The notes: generated from the sequence alone by a model not told the origin. Counted from the stretch's first letter, positions 1 through 5,507 are shown. The stretch is DNA of 11,159 nt from UBA1738 sp045538755 (GCA_045538755.1 JAZQEC010000033.1:1-11159), one strand, 5' to 3'. Made by a program: numbers and translations.

Positions 1-1029
1 ATATCTCGAATTGACATCGCTCTCGACTTTGAGAGGTTCGACTACGGCGACGATCCCGCGAAGTTCTTGAAGCGCTATCTTGAGGACAAATACTCCAAAA
101 TCAATCAGGCCAACATAGCAGCGCATGGACGCGACGGCTGGGATGGCCGCTCTTGGAACTCCATCAGCTGGGGCTCGCAAGCGTCACAGATTTCGACTAA
201 GTTCTACAACAAGTCTTTGGAGTTACAGCAAGTGTCAGACAAGCCTTATATAAGGCAGGCATGGCAGGCAGCTGGGCTTATTGACGATTGGGTGAACATG
301 ACAAAGACGGCAAGGGATGGAACAACTTACACGCCAACAATATGGCGGGTGGAGTTTGCCATCAAGTCAGGCACGCGCAACTGGTTTGTGATGGAAACGC
401 AAAACGGCCGGAAAGTGCAGAAGCAGTCTGTCCGAAACACGCTTGCCATGTACGACACAAAGCCCAAACTCTTAGACATGTTCTTCTCGCTCGCTGAGCA
501 TTACTTCCACTTCAAATACCGCGTATATTTGGAGGATAAAAAGACGCTCACGGCCAACGCGTTAAGTGTTGTCACTATCGACAGAAACCACGGCCTCGCT
601 CAAGGCCAAAAGAAGCCCGAAAAGAAGCTCCAGCGCAAAGACCGATGTCCTGACAAGCTGCTGTTTAATACGTCCGGCATGAGCCATTTCTACAAGTTAG
701 AAAACATAGCATCAGCGAAGCCGCAGTCAAAGACCATCGACAAGCTCTTACACCTACTGATAGAATATCGTGACCTCCATCCTATGCCAGACGTTTACAA
801 GGCCTGCACGCTGCTTATTGACAAGCTTACTACTGCTAAAGCGCATGAGCTGTCTACGGTGAAATGGCCGTCAGATATGGTAACAATGCTCAGACAGGTG
901 ATAGCGAAGCGTATCAAAGGCAGTACGGCCACTCTTGGCGAGGATATTGCGTCTACAATGGCCCTACTAAATGTTTCCGAAGATATTTTCGGAGAGATTG
1001 ACAAACAGACTAAAACGAAAAAATTATGA
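1..1029 (+). CDS. Replication initiation protein, C-terminal part (rolling-circle Rep_trans/RstA-like)
   Basis: This is the continuation of the gene that starts at 10674, residues 116-457. It holds the core of the family: RIDIALDF at residues 118-125, and KFYNKSLEL at residues 182-190, where Y184 in the Y-x-K motif is the expected nicking tyrosine. Residues after about 320 are basic and less conserved. The total of 457 residues is near the long end for replication initiation factors of Bacteroidota plasmids and filamentous phages. The last codons overlap the next gene by four bases (ATGA), which suggests translational coupling. The motifs identify the family well. Whether the element is packaged as single-stranded DNA is inference from this protein plus the SSB. 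Confidence 0.88.
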   Translation: MSRIDIALDFERFDYGDDPAKFLKRYLEDKYSKINQANIAAHGRDGWDGRSWNSISWGSQASQISTKFYNKSLELQQVSDKPYIRQAWQAAGLIDDWVNMTKTARDGTTYTPTIWRVEFAIKSGTRNWFVMETQNGRKVQKQSVRNTLAMYDTKPKLLDMFFSLAEHYFHFKYRVYLEDKKTLTANALSVVTIDRNHGLAQGQKKPEKKLQRKDRCPDKLLFNTSGMSHFYKLENIASAKPQSKTIDKLLHLLIEYRDLHPMPDVYKACTLLIDKLTTAKAHELSTVKWPSDMVTMLRQVIAKRIKGSTATLGEDIASTMALLNVSEDIFGEIDKQTKTKKL

Positions 1030-1190
1030 AACAGAAAAACCCATGCACACATTGCGAAGCACGCTTGAGTGTAAAAGTCGCTGACAGACAAGAATACGTC
1101 TGCATGCTTCAGCCTGGCGACATCAGCGACGCACAGCAGAATTGCGTCAAATGGCACAATTACAACCTGCTCAGGCAGGCGGGCGGGTAG
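1026..1190 (+). CDS. 54-aa Cys-rich protein, probable small zinc-binding protein
   Basis: The ATG at 1026 overlaps the rep stop as ATGA, a classic translation-coupling junction, and this decides the start. The product is MKQKNPCTHCEAR..., ending NLLRQAGG. Cysteines at 7, 10, 26 and 41 give one C-x2-C pair and two single cysteines, compatible with one structural zinc. There is no signal peptide or membrane segment. Co-translation with Rep suggests a replication accessory or regulatory role, but no function can be assigned from sequence. It is not a known family to me beyond the general class of short Cys proteins on Bacteroidota mobile elements. Confidence 0.65.
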   Translation: MKQKNPCTHCEARLSVKVADRQEYVCMLQPGDISDAQQNCVKWHNYNLLRQAGG

Positions 1191-1198
1191 CGGAAAAA

Positions 1199-1218
1199 GG
1201 CGGTACAGTAGTACCGCC
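1199..1218. terminator. Hairpin after the rep operon (8-bp stem)
   Basis: GGCGGTAC and GTACCGCC flank a 4-base loop (AGTA), starting 8 bases after the stop of the 54-aa gene. There is no T-run after it, so it may be a 3'-end or processing hairpin and not an intrinsic terminator. It could also belong to a replication origin, since it sits just behind rep. Confidence 0.45.
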
Positions 1219-1245
1219 GTCGGATTTCCAAAGAAATACGACCAA

Positions 1246-1267
1246 AAGCCCTTTATACAAAGGGGTT
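1246..1267. other. Imperfect hairpin in the 1191-1363 intergenic region
   Basis: CCCTTT (1249-1254) pairs with AAAGGG (1259-1264) around the loop ATAC. The flanking AAA and TTT extend the stem past one G/G mismatch. Together with the hairpin at 1199-1218 and an alternating purine-pyrimidine run at 1288-1323, it fills the 173-bp gap between the rep operon and the next gene. The role is unknown: 3' end, origin or regulatory leader. Confidence 0.35.
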
Positions 1268-1363
1268 TCCGTAGATTCCCCTCACGGGCATGCGCACACG
1301 TCCACGCACACATATACGCGCACCTGTACGCAACAGTAACAACAATTCAAAATACATGAAGCA

Positions 1364-1699
1364 ATGAAAGAAACCGATTATTCAATCATCCAGACAGCTG
1401 TACAAGTTGTTTTGACACAATATCCCTTTGAAATCAAGGATATTCTGGACACCTCGACGTTGGTGGCCATCGTCACCAACATCTATCTCAATGCTGGTAC
1501 CAGCAAGGCAGTGACAAACCACGTTGACAATATTTGTACAATCATCGCCACTCAGGACAAAGTATCTGTCATTTGGGAAGAGACATCGTCATACATCAAG
1601 ACGCCGGGGCCGTATGTTTTGTACAATGACCTAACGGAGGATATAGTCAGCATCCTTGAGTGCATTGACTGTTGTGTAATCAATATTTTAGACCGATAA
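1364..1699 (+). CDS. Hypothetical protein, 111 aa
   Basis: I do not recognise this protein. It begins MKETDYSIIQTAVQVVLTQY and is acidic, with an amphipathic helical look and no signal peptide or membrane segment. Two adjacent cysteines near the C terminus (ECIDCC) are its only notable residues. The ATG at 1356 is closed at once by an in-frame TGA, so 1364 is the start. It is followed after 6 bp by the 99-aa gene and then, after another 5 bp, by the 195-aa gene, so the three very probably form one operon. Position after rep and small size suggest an early or accessory function. The unbroken frame and ordinary codon use support a real gene. Confidence 0.6.
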   Translation: MKETDYSIIQTAVQVVLTQYPFEIKDILDTSTLVAIVTNIYLNAGTSKAVTNHVDNICTIIATQDKVSVIWEETSSYIKTPGPYVLYNDLTEDIVSILECIDCCVINILDR

Positions 1700-1705
1700 A
1701 ACGCT

Positions 1706-2005
1706 ATGAAAGATTATCCCGTTGGTACCATCATAAACGACTGTCACAGACTTTATAAGGTGTCACCTTCGGCCACCTGTAGGCCGTGCGCTTTCTGGAT
1801 TGACTACGAAGGTGAGTGTATCTGCAATCAAGCTGTTTTCGGCCATTGTTCAGAAACGCTCAGAAAAGACAATACAGCGGTTGTTTTCGTTGACATGGGG
1901 GAAGAACCGACACTCCCGGAATCAGCCCCAAATCAGCCCCAAATCAGCCCTGAATCAGCCCTGAATAAGTTACTTTTTACCAACATTAACCCCATTTTAT
2001 TTTAA
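1706..2005 (+). CDS. Cys-rich small protein, 99 aa (Bacteroidota mobile-element type)
   Basis: Cysteines at 13, 25, 28, 38, 40 and 48 include a CRPC pair, followed by an R-x-D-x-x-x-V-V-F-V-D strand at residues 53-63. This layout of a C-x2-C followed by a closing R-x-D-(x)n-V-x-F strand is one I associate with short Cys proteins common on gut Bacteroidota phages and plasmids, function unknown. A zinc-binding fold is likely. The last 30 residues are encoded over four 11-bp direct repeats (1920-1963) and read as a low-complexity Pro/Glu/Gln tail, so this end may be constrained as DNA more than as protein. It is closely packed between the 111-aa and 195-aa genes. Confidence 0.65.
   Translation: MKDYPVGTIINDCHRLYKVSPSATCRPCAFWIDYEGECICNQAVFGHCSETLRKDNTAVVFVDMGEEPTLPESAPNQPQISPESALNKLLFTNINPILF
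1920..1963. repeat. Four 11-bp iteron-like direct repeats
   Basis: The unit AATCAGCCC(CA/TG) occurs four times head to tail with no spacer. Two copies end CA and two end TG. The 11-bp period is about one helical turn and is not a multiple of three, so it is not explained by a repeated peptide. Tandem helical-phase repeats often bind replication or partition proteins, which is only an analogy here. Confidence 0.8.
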
Positions 2006-2010
2006 AACCT

Positions 2011-2598
2011 ATGGCAAAATTATACGATAAAAGCGCCCCGTGTCCGGGCTGCGGACGGACAGGCGTAGAAGCACCGAGAGTAAGCAAGGATTCGCTTTGC
2101 TACGATTGTGCGATGGCACTGAAAATAGGACGCGCTATTGTGAAAGAGAGACAACTTGATAGAAACTTTTACAAAATGGATGATCTAAGAGTAGGACTTA
2201 TGACGTGGTACACCATACCTATACGCTCCGTTGAAGACGCTCTTGATGAACTACTAAAGACATTCTCGCAGTTCGAAAGGACTAATGTAAGTATAAAGGA
2301 AGGATTAGCTGCAAGCCAACTTGCAGGAAATACCAATGCTATCACGTCACACGATAGCTTCATATTACCTGATATAACCTTCAATGCTGCTAAAAAACTC
2401 TGTAAAGCACTAAAAGATGTGTGTGAGGAATTAAATCGTGACCACGACAACTATAAGAAGGAACTCGACGCGAAGCTAAATGAAGAACGCAATCGCATCT
2501 ACAACGAAGGTGTGGCACACGGGCGCAACATACTATTCCAACTGAACAACGGCGAAATCACAGCAGCCGACATCAACAAGGAAATCAAGATATACTAA
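2011..2598 (+). CDS. Hypothetical protein with N-terminal zinc ribbon and coiled coil, 195 aa
   Basis: C11-P-G-C14 and C30-Y-D-C33 form a four-cysteine zinc ribbon in the first 35 residues. A mainly helical region follows, and residues about 125-165 (AAKKLCKALKDVCEELNRDH onward) are highly charged with a heptad look, suggesting a coiled coil. There is no signal peptide or membrane segment. The gene starts 5 bp after the stop of the 99-aa gene and ends the early operon. The zinc ribbon plus coiled coil suggests a nucleic-acid or protein-binding role, perhaps in transcription or replication control, but I cannot name a family. Confidence 0.72.
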   Translation: MAKLYDKSAPCPGCGRTGVEAPRVSKDSLCYDCAMALKIGRAIVKERQLDRNFYKMDDLRVGLMTWYTIPIRSVEDALDELLKTFSQFERTNVSIKEGLAASQLAGNTNAITSHDSFILPDITFNAAKKLCKALKDVCEELNRDHDNYKKELDAKLNEERNRIYNEGVAHGRNILFQLNNGEITAADINKEIKIY

Positions 2599-2614
2599 AT
2601 TCCTTTCAGCTTAA

Positions 2615-2636
2615 TTTTACCCATGTTTTACCCATG
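2615..2636. repeat. Two tandem 11-bp repeats
   Basis: TTTTACCCATG occurs twice in a row just after the early operon. The second copy ends in the ATG of a spurious long frame. The period equals that of the repeats at 1920-1963, although the sequence differs. The following 2637-2760 is AT-rich with no supported gene. Confidence 0.6.
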
Positions 2637-2913
2637 ATTCAGGCTTTTTTGTATACTCATGTTAAGTCATTTATTTACACGTTCATTACGGCGGTTTTAA
2701 TCAATTTTATTATGGCCACTACTATATTTATTATTCCCTTTTTATTTCTAACCGACGATGAACGCGTATGCCTAAGTAGACGGGGTTTGCGCGGCGGTTG
2801 CCCCCCTGCCCGCATGCCCGCCCGCCCTCTTAGGTTAGAACCTTTCTTTTCCCCGCCCGGGCGTGCGGGCTGGGGGGCTGGAGAAAAAACGGTCGCTCCG
2901 CGGCTTTTGCGGG

Positions 2914-3060
2914 GGCTCTTGCCGCCCGCGCCCCCCTCTAACCCCCACGCGGTAGCCCCGTTGGGGCAACCGCTTAAAGGGGAGAGCGGTTGTGCGCCGG
3001 CGGCAAGAGATGGGGTTTTCCGTCGTTTTTACGGTTGTTCCTGGCTCTTGCCGCCCGCGC
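2914..3060. repeat. 18-nt direct repeat with a shared complementary segment (alternative pairing)
   Basis: GGCTCTTGCCGCCCGCGC occurs at 2914-2931 and 3043-3060. Between them, GCGCCGGCGGCAAGAG (2994-3009) is complementary to 15 of 16 bases of either copy. The middle segment can therefore pair left or right but not both. A further alternative lies inside: AACCGC (2968-2973) can pair with 2949-2953 or with GCGGTT (2986-2991). This resembles an attenuator layout but has no associated gene. Confidence 0.6.
2949..2973. other. Hairpin with 5-bp and 5-bp stem segments
   Basis: GCGGT-A-GCCCC, loop GTT, GGGGC-A-ACCGC. The stem is perfect except for one A/A mismatch. No T-run follows. It nests inside the alternative-pairing region at 2914-3060. 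Confidence 0.55.
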
Positions 3061-3074
3061 ACACATTTTTTGTC

Positions 3075-3346
3075 GGCTACCGCCAGCACCACCGCGCTTT
3101 GGCGGTTCGCGGTGGCTCGCGGCGAGGAAATTACCTTGGAGGCGGCTCGCCGCTACCTGCTTTTTACGTCGTTGTTACGTCTCGTCGTTGTGTGGGCTAC
3201 TCCTGCTTCGGTCTTGCCCCCCCTCTTTCATCGTCTCGTCGTTTATGTCTCGTCACGTCGCTGGGGGGGCATCCCTCAGCAGGCTGGCAGGCCTGTGGGG
3301 GGCCTGCTTTTATTAGGCTACCGCCAGCAAAAGCGCTTTTTGGCGG
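3075..3346. repeat. Two copies of a 14-nt module that opens a hairpin
   Basis: GGCTACCGCCAGCA occurs at 3075-3088 and 3316-3329. Each copy is followed by a variable loop and TGGCGG (3100-3105 and 3341-3346), which pairs with the CCGCCA of the module. The two loops differ in sequence while the stems are kept, which points to selection on structure. The function is unknown. Confidence 0.55.
3287..3312 (+). terminator. Intrinsic terminator in the GC-rich block
   Basis: GCAGGCC (3287-3293) pairs with GGCCTGC (3301-3307) around a 7-base loop, followed by TTTTATT. The form is that of a rho-independent terminator for plus-strand transcription entering from the early operon or from an RNA made within the block. 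Confidence 0.55.
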
Positions 3347-3374
3347 CACTATCCCATTATCGGCGCGGCGTTCG

Positions 3375-3440
3375 CACAAAAAAACCGATAAACGTCTTAA
3401 TGTTATCGCAAGCGATAACAACGTTTATCGGTTTTTTGTG
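3375..3440. repeat. Long nested inverted repeat, bidirectional terminator-like or cruciform
   Basis: The outer arms 3375-3395 and 3421-3440 are complementary over 20 bp with one bulged A, and include AAACCGATAAACGT-type sequence ending in an A-run on one side and a T-run on the other. Inside, GTTATCGC (3402-3409) and GCGATAAC (3412-3419) pair around AA. Read on either strand it gives a strong stem with a U-rich 3' side, so it can terminate transcription from both directions. It could also be a single-strand origin or recombinase site. Confidence 0.75.
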
Positions 3441-3490
3441 GATTAAAATTACCAAATACGCGACGGAGTCCCATCAGTTCGGCGGCTCGT

Positions 3491-3815
3491 GGCGGCTCGC
3501 GGCGGCGGCGCGGGCTGGCCGCTTGCGCGGCCACCGTGCGGGCCGGGCGCGCGCGCTGGGGCGCACGCACTCCGTCCCGCCCGGTTGCGTGCTCGCTTCG
3601 TTCCGCGCGCGCCCGCGCTGTTTGGGTAAAACAAGCCTGGCTCGCGGCGGACCACGGCGGCTCGCGGCGGCGGCGCGGGCTGGCCGCTTGCGCGGCCACC
3701 GTGCGGGCCGGGCGCGCGCGCTGGTGCGCACGCACTCCGTCCCGCCCGGTTGCGTGCTCGCTACGTTCCGCGCGCGCCCGCGCTGTTTGGATTAAACAAG
3801 CCTGGCTCGCGGCGG
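3491..3815. repeat. 165-bp tandem duplication, GC-rich
   Basis: Copy 1 begins at 3491 and copy 2 at 3656, a period of exactly 165 bp, and the second copy is recognisable to 3815. I count about four to five substitutions over some 160 bp. Both copies carry runs of GCGCGC and GGCCGC. The period is a multiple of three, so long frames survive through it on several strands. These are artefacts of composition. Confidence 0.88.
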
Positions 3816-3823
3816 CGAGATTT

Positions 3824-3843
3824 ATGGGGGGCGCTCCCCCCAT
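3824..3843. other. Perfect 8-bp hairpin ATGGGGGG/CCCCCCAT
   Basis: The 20-base palindrome has a CGCT loop. A second C6 run (3845-3850) and a G6 run (3861-3866) directly after it can form another stem or compete with it. No T-run follows. It lies between the tandem duplication and the end of the recombinase operon. Confidence 0.55.
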
Positions 3844-3897
3844 GCCCCCCCGGGTGTTTAGGGGGGTGCCCCAGCTCTGCGCTGACAGACGGCAGTG

Positions 3898-3917
3898 GCC
3901 CCGCCTTGCGGCGGGGC
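3898..3917 (-). terminator. GCAA-tetraloop hairpin ending the recombinase operon
   Basis: On the minus strand this reads GCCCCGCC-GCAA-GGCGGGGC, an 8-bp stem closed by a GNRA-type loop, beginning 6 bases after the stop of the 63-aa gene. There is no U-run, so it may act as a terminator of unusual form or as a 3'-end stabiliser. A twin with one compensatory base-pair change is at 5601-5620. Confidence 0.6.
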
Positions 3918-3923
3918 TGCTGC

Positions 3924-4115
3924 TCAGTCCATCGTCGTCTCAAACTCCATCCGCCCGCGTAGGCAGTCGTTGACGGTACGGCCCTTATTGGGTTTTGTGT
4001 CCAGCCAGGCGGCGATGTCATTGTCGATGCGGAAGTTCATCATCCGCTGGCTCCGGGTGCCGTTCGCCGAGCGCACCTTCCTGATGCGCTCGGCCTTCTC
4101 TTTCTTCTCTTCCAT
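3924..4115 (-). CDS. Small ribbon-helix-helix-like protein, 63 aa
   Basis: The N-terminal 20 residues are basic and highly charged. They are followed by MMNFRIDNDIAAWLDTKPNK and then GRTVNDCLR at residues 25-53. The short strand MNFRI followed by two helices separated by a P-N-K-G-R turn resembles the ribbon-helix-helix fold of small DNA-binding repressors. Similar small proteins occur beside recombinases in Bacteroidota mobile elements. The start lies 3 bp after the recombinase stop, so the two are co-transcribed and probably coupled. A role as transcriptional repressor or recombination-directionality factor is inference. The gene is followed directly by a GNRA hairpin at 3898-3917. Confidence 0.72.
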   Translation of the reverse strand: MEEKKEKAERIRKVRSANGTRSQRMMNFRIDNDIAAWLDTKPNKGRTVNDCLRGRMEFETTMD

Positions 4116-4118
4116 TTG

Positions 4119-4946
4119 TCAGCTTAATTGGGGTCCGAAAAGTGAGTACTGTGTGGCCACCTGTCGCCCGGCCACTTGGGCGTATATCTCCGTCGTCTTG
4201 ACGCTCTCATGCCCCAGCAGCGCCTGGATGCTCTTGATGTCAGCACCGTTGCGGAGCATGGCGGTGGCGAACGTGTGCCGGATGGCGTGCGGTGACATTT
4301 GCCGTGCCCTTCCAAACTTCGTCAGGGCTTCATATACCGCGTGGCGTACACTCCGCTGGTCGTCGTCGAACAGCTTGCCAGGGCGGCGTCCGACGTACTC
4401 ATTGAGCAGCTTCTTACTCATCGCGCCGTAGTACACTGTGCGCTCCTTCGCACCCTTGCCGTTGATGTGGATGCTCTGTTCTCGGCCGTTGAAATCCTCG
4501 CTTCTTAGGTCGAGCATTTCCTGTAGACGTATGCCGGTCTCTGCTATGAGTGCTATCTGGCAGCGCGTCTTTAGCTCTACCGCTGGGCTCTGGACTGCTT
4601 GCGTCAGTATCTCCACGGCGATGTCGTTGGGTATCTTCTTCGTCACCTTCGGCGTCTGGACGTACCGTGCCGGGTTCTTCGCGGTGTACCCCTGCGTCTT
4701 GAAGTAGTCGTAGAGCGACCTGATGGCGGCTATATGCCGCCGTATGGTCGTGTTCTCCTTTCCCGCGTCGTGCAGCTCTACCACGTACGCCTGTATCGTC
4801 TCATGCGTCATTTTACTCCAGCTGGCACCAGCGTCGATGCTGCGTGCCCAGGCTGCGAACTGTCTCAGGTCTTTCCCGTATGCGACAACCGTGTTGTCGC
4901 TGTAGCCCTTGACGCTGCTAATGTACTTCAAAAATTGTTCTATCAT
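4119..4946 (-). CDS. Tyrosine recombinase / integrase (XerC/D-like), 275 aa
   Basis: This is a complete phage-integrase family protein. The N-terminal SAM-like core-binding domain spans about residues 1-90, and the catalytic domain about 105-270. The catalytic set is present: R140 (ETGIRLQEML), K164 (GKGAKER), H220 and R223 (SPHAIRHTF), H246 (LLGHES) and nucleophile Y255 (TTEIYAQV). Length is typical of XerC/XerD-like and small plasmid or phage integrases. It should catalyse site-specific integration and excision, or dimer resolution, of the circle. The gene lies between the 95-aa gene and the 63-aa RHH-like gene on the minus strand. Its start codon is the end of a 32-bp sequence duplicated before the 95-aa gene. 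The attachment site is not identifiable from this window. Confidence 0.93.
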   Translation of the reverse strand: MIEQFLKYISSVKGYSDNTVVAYGKDLRQFAAWARSIDAGASWSKMTHETIQAYVVELHDAGKENTTIRRHIAAIRSLYDYFKTQGYTAKNPARYVQTPKVTKKIPNDIAVEILTQAVQSPAVELKTRCQIALIAETGIRLQEMLDLRSEDFNGREQSIHINGKGAKERTVYYGAMSKKLLNEYVGRRPGKLFDDDQRSVRHAVYEALTKFGRARQMSPHAIRHTFATAMLRNGADIKSIQALLGHESVKTTEIYAQVAGRQVATQYSLFGPQLS

Positions 4947-4975
4947 GTCTTCTCATGCCCTTCCGGGACTTGGGG
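4944..4975 (-). promoter_or_regulatory. Duplicated 32-bp leader, copy at recombinase start
   Basis: This sequence, including the start codon, matches 5296-5327 at 31 of 32 positions. On the minus strand it carries CCCGGAAGGG, a 3-bp stem with a GGAA loop, and an extra ATG 10 bases before the real start that opens a 12-codon overlapping frame. It is probably a translational or transcriptional control element shared by the two genes. Confidence 0.75.
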
Positions 4976-4983
4976 TTTAAGTT

Positions 4984-5013
4984 GGTGGGGCTTGTGCCCC
5001 ACCTGGTTTTTTA
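4984..5013 (+). terminator. Hairpin with T-run between the 95-aa and recombinase genes
   Basis: GGTGGGGC (4984-4991), loop TTGT, GCCCCACC (4996-5003), followed by TGGTTTTTTAG on the plus strand. As a plus-strand element it is a good intrinsic terminator, opposing transcription antisense to the 95-aa gene. On the minus strand the same stem sits in the intercistronic gap without a U-run and could reduce read-through into the recombinase gene. Confidence 0.55.
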
Positions 5014-5298
5014 GTCTTTAGATATTAAATCATGTATATTACCGATTATATTGTACAACATATGCAAGTGTCCCCAAACTATACTTCTCTGGTTGAATAG
5101 TTTGTCAAATCTCTCTCCGTATGCCGTATCAGAAACGGCGAGACTGTTGTGTATGACATTTCTCATGATGTCTGCCTTTGTTTTCAGCATGTCTATAACT
5201 TCATCAAGAGCTTTATTTCTCGCGTCCCTTGCTACCTGATCCACCATTTCTGTGATTTCCTTAGTCACGTTTTCAATTCCTTTTTCGTTGGTTTTCAT
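5011..5298 (-). CDS. Hypothetical helical protein, 95 aa
   Basis: I do not recognise this protein. It begins MKTNEKGIENVTKEITEMVD and is almost entirely predicted helix, rich in charged residues with a regular hydrophobic spacing over residues 8-50, so a coiled coil or helical bundle is likely. There is no signal peptide or membrane segment. It is the first gene after the minus-strand promoter at 5467-5497, and its start is preceded by the same 32-bp sequence as the recombinase. Co-regulation with the recombinase suggests a role in integration control, lysogeny or partition. That is inference from position only. Confidence 0.65.
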   Translation of the reverse strand: MKTNEKGIENVTKEITEMVDQVARDARNKALDEVIDMLKTKADIMRNVIHNSLAVSDTAYGERFDKLFNQRSIVWGHLHMLYNIIGNIHDLISKD

Positions 5299-5327
5299 TT
5301 CTTCTCATGCCCTTCCGGGACTTGGGG
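5296..5327 (-). promoter_or_regulatory. Duplicated 32-bp leader, copy at start of the 95-aa gene
   Basis: This is the second copy of the element at 4944-4975, with one mismatch next to the start codon. It again contains the GGAA-loop stem and an extra ATG 10 bases upstream of the true start, here opening an 11-codon frame. Beyond it the two upstream regions are unrelated, so the similarity is confined to the leader. Confidence 0.75.
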
Positions 5328-5411
5328 GTTAGTTTATTGGGTTTGGTACTTCTTGTTCTGTGTTCTCCTACGGCCTCGTAGGTGTCTTTGTCTCAGTCTG
5401 TCAATGCTCGC

Positions 5412-5427
5412 TGTTCCACGTGGAACT
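5412..5427. promoter_or_regulatory. parS-like ParB binding site
   Basis: TGTTCCACGTGGAACT matches the bacterial parS consensus TGTTNCACGTGNAACA at all specified positions but the last. The central 14 bases, GTTCCACGTGGAAC, are a perfect palindrome. It lies about 40 bp downstream of the minus-strand promoter, in the untranslated leader. The element encodes no recognisable ParA or ParB, so it would rely on the host ParB. A different palindrome-binding regulator is the alternative. Confidence 0.65.
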
Positions 5428-5466
5428 CTTTGGTTATCAAGGCGTTATCTCTCACCTTTCATAATG

Positions 5467-5497
5467 CAAAGATACGAAAAATTTCTGTGATATGCAA
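5467..5497 (-). promoter_or_regulatory. Bacteroidota-type promoter for the recombinase operon
   Basis: On the minus strand TTG (5497-5495) is followed after 20 bases by TATCTTTG (5474-5467). This fits the Bacteroidota sigma-ABfr consensus (TTTG at -33, TAnnTTTG at -7). Transcription should start near 5460 and give a leader of about 160 nt, holding the parS-like site, before the 95-aa gene. Confidence 0.7.
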
Positions 5498-5507
5498 GTA
5501 TGTATGC

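Larger units (their letters stand above)
2760..3923. other. GC-rich non-coding block with dense hairpins and repeats
   Basis: Base composition changes sharply at about 2760 from AT-rich to strongly GC-rich and returns near 3920 at the recombinase operon. Long frames exist on both strands but are low-complexity Arg/Ala/Pro/Gly readings of GC-rich repeats and overlap each other in many frames, so none is credible. The block contains repeated 18-nt and 14-nt modules, several hairpins, a long nested inverted repeat and a 165-bp tandem duplication, listed separately. Possible roles are origin or packaging structure of a single-stranded genome, a structured RNA, or a recombination region. The sequence alone does not decide among them. 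Confidence 0.75.

Noticed and set aside
2634..3446. 270-aa plus-strand frame with a hydrophobic N terminus
   Set aside because: After about 45 residues it runs through the GC-rich block as Arg/Pro/Gly low complexity, and it crosses a terminator hairpin and the nested inverted repeat. The first part reads as AT-rich DNA. A short membrane peptide at its start is possible but not supported.
3491..3815. Possible CRISPR or integron array
   Set aside because: Two adjacent 165-bp copies with no short repeats and unique spacers, and no cas or integron recombinase site.
2992..3973. Several overlapping long frames on both strands in the GC-rich block
   Set aside because: They are open because GC-rich DNA has few stops and the 165-bp duplication keeps frame. 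They show repeated peptides with no domain and conflict with each other.
3895..5021. Long plus-strand frames of up to 178 aa opposite the recombinase operon
   Set aside because: They are antisense shadows of the recombinase gene, whose full catalytic residue set on the minus strand settles the coding strand.
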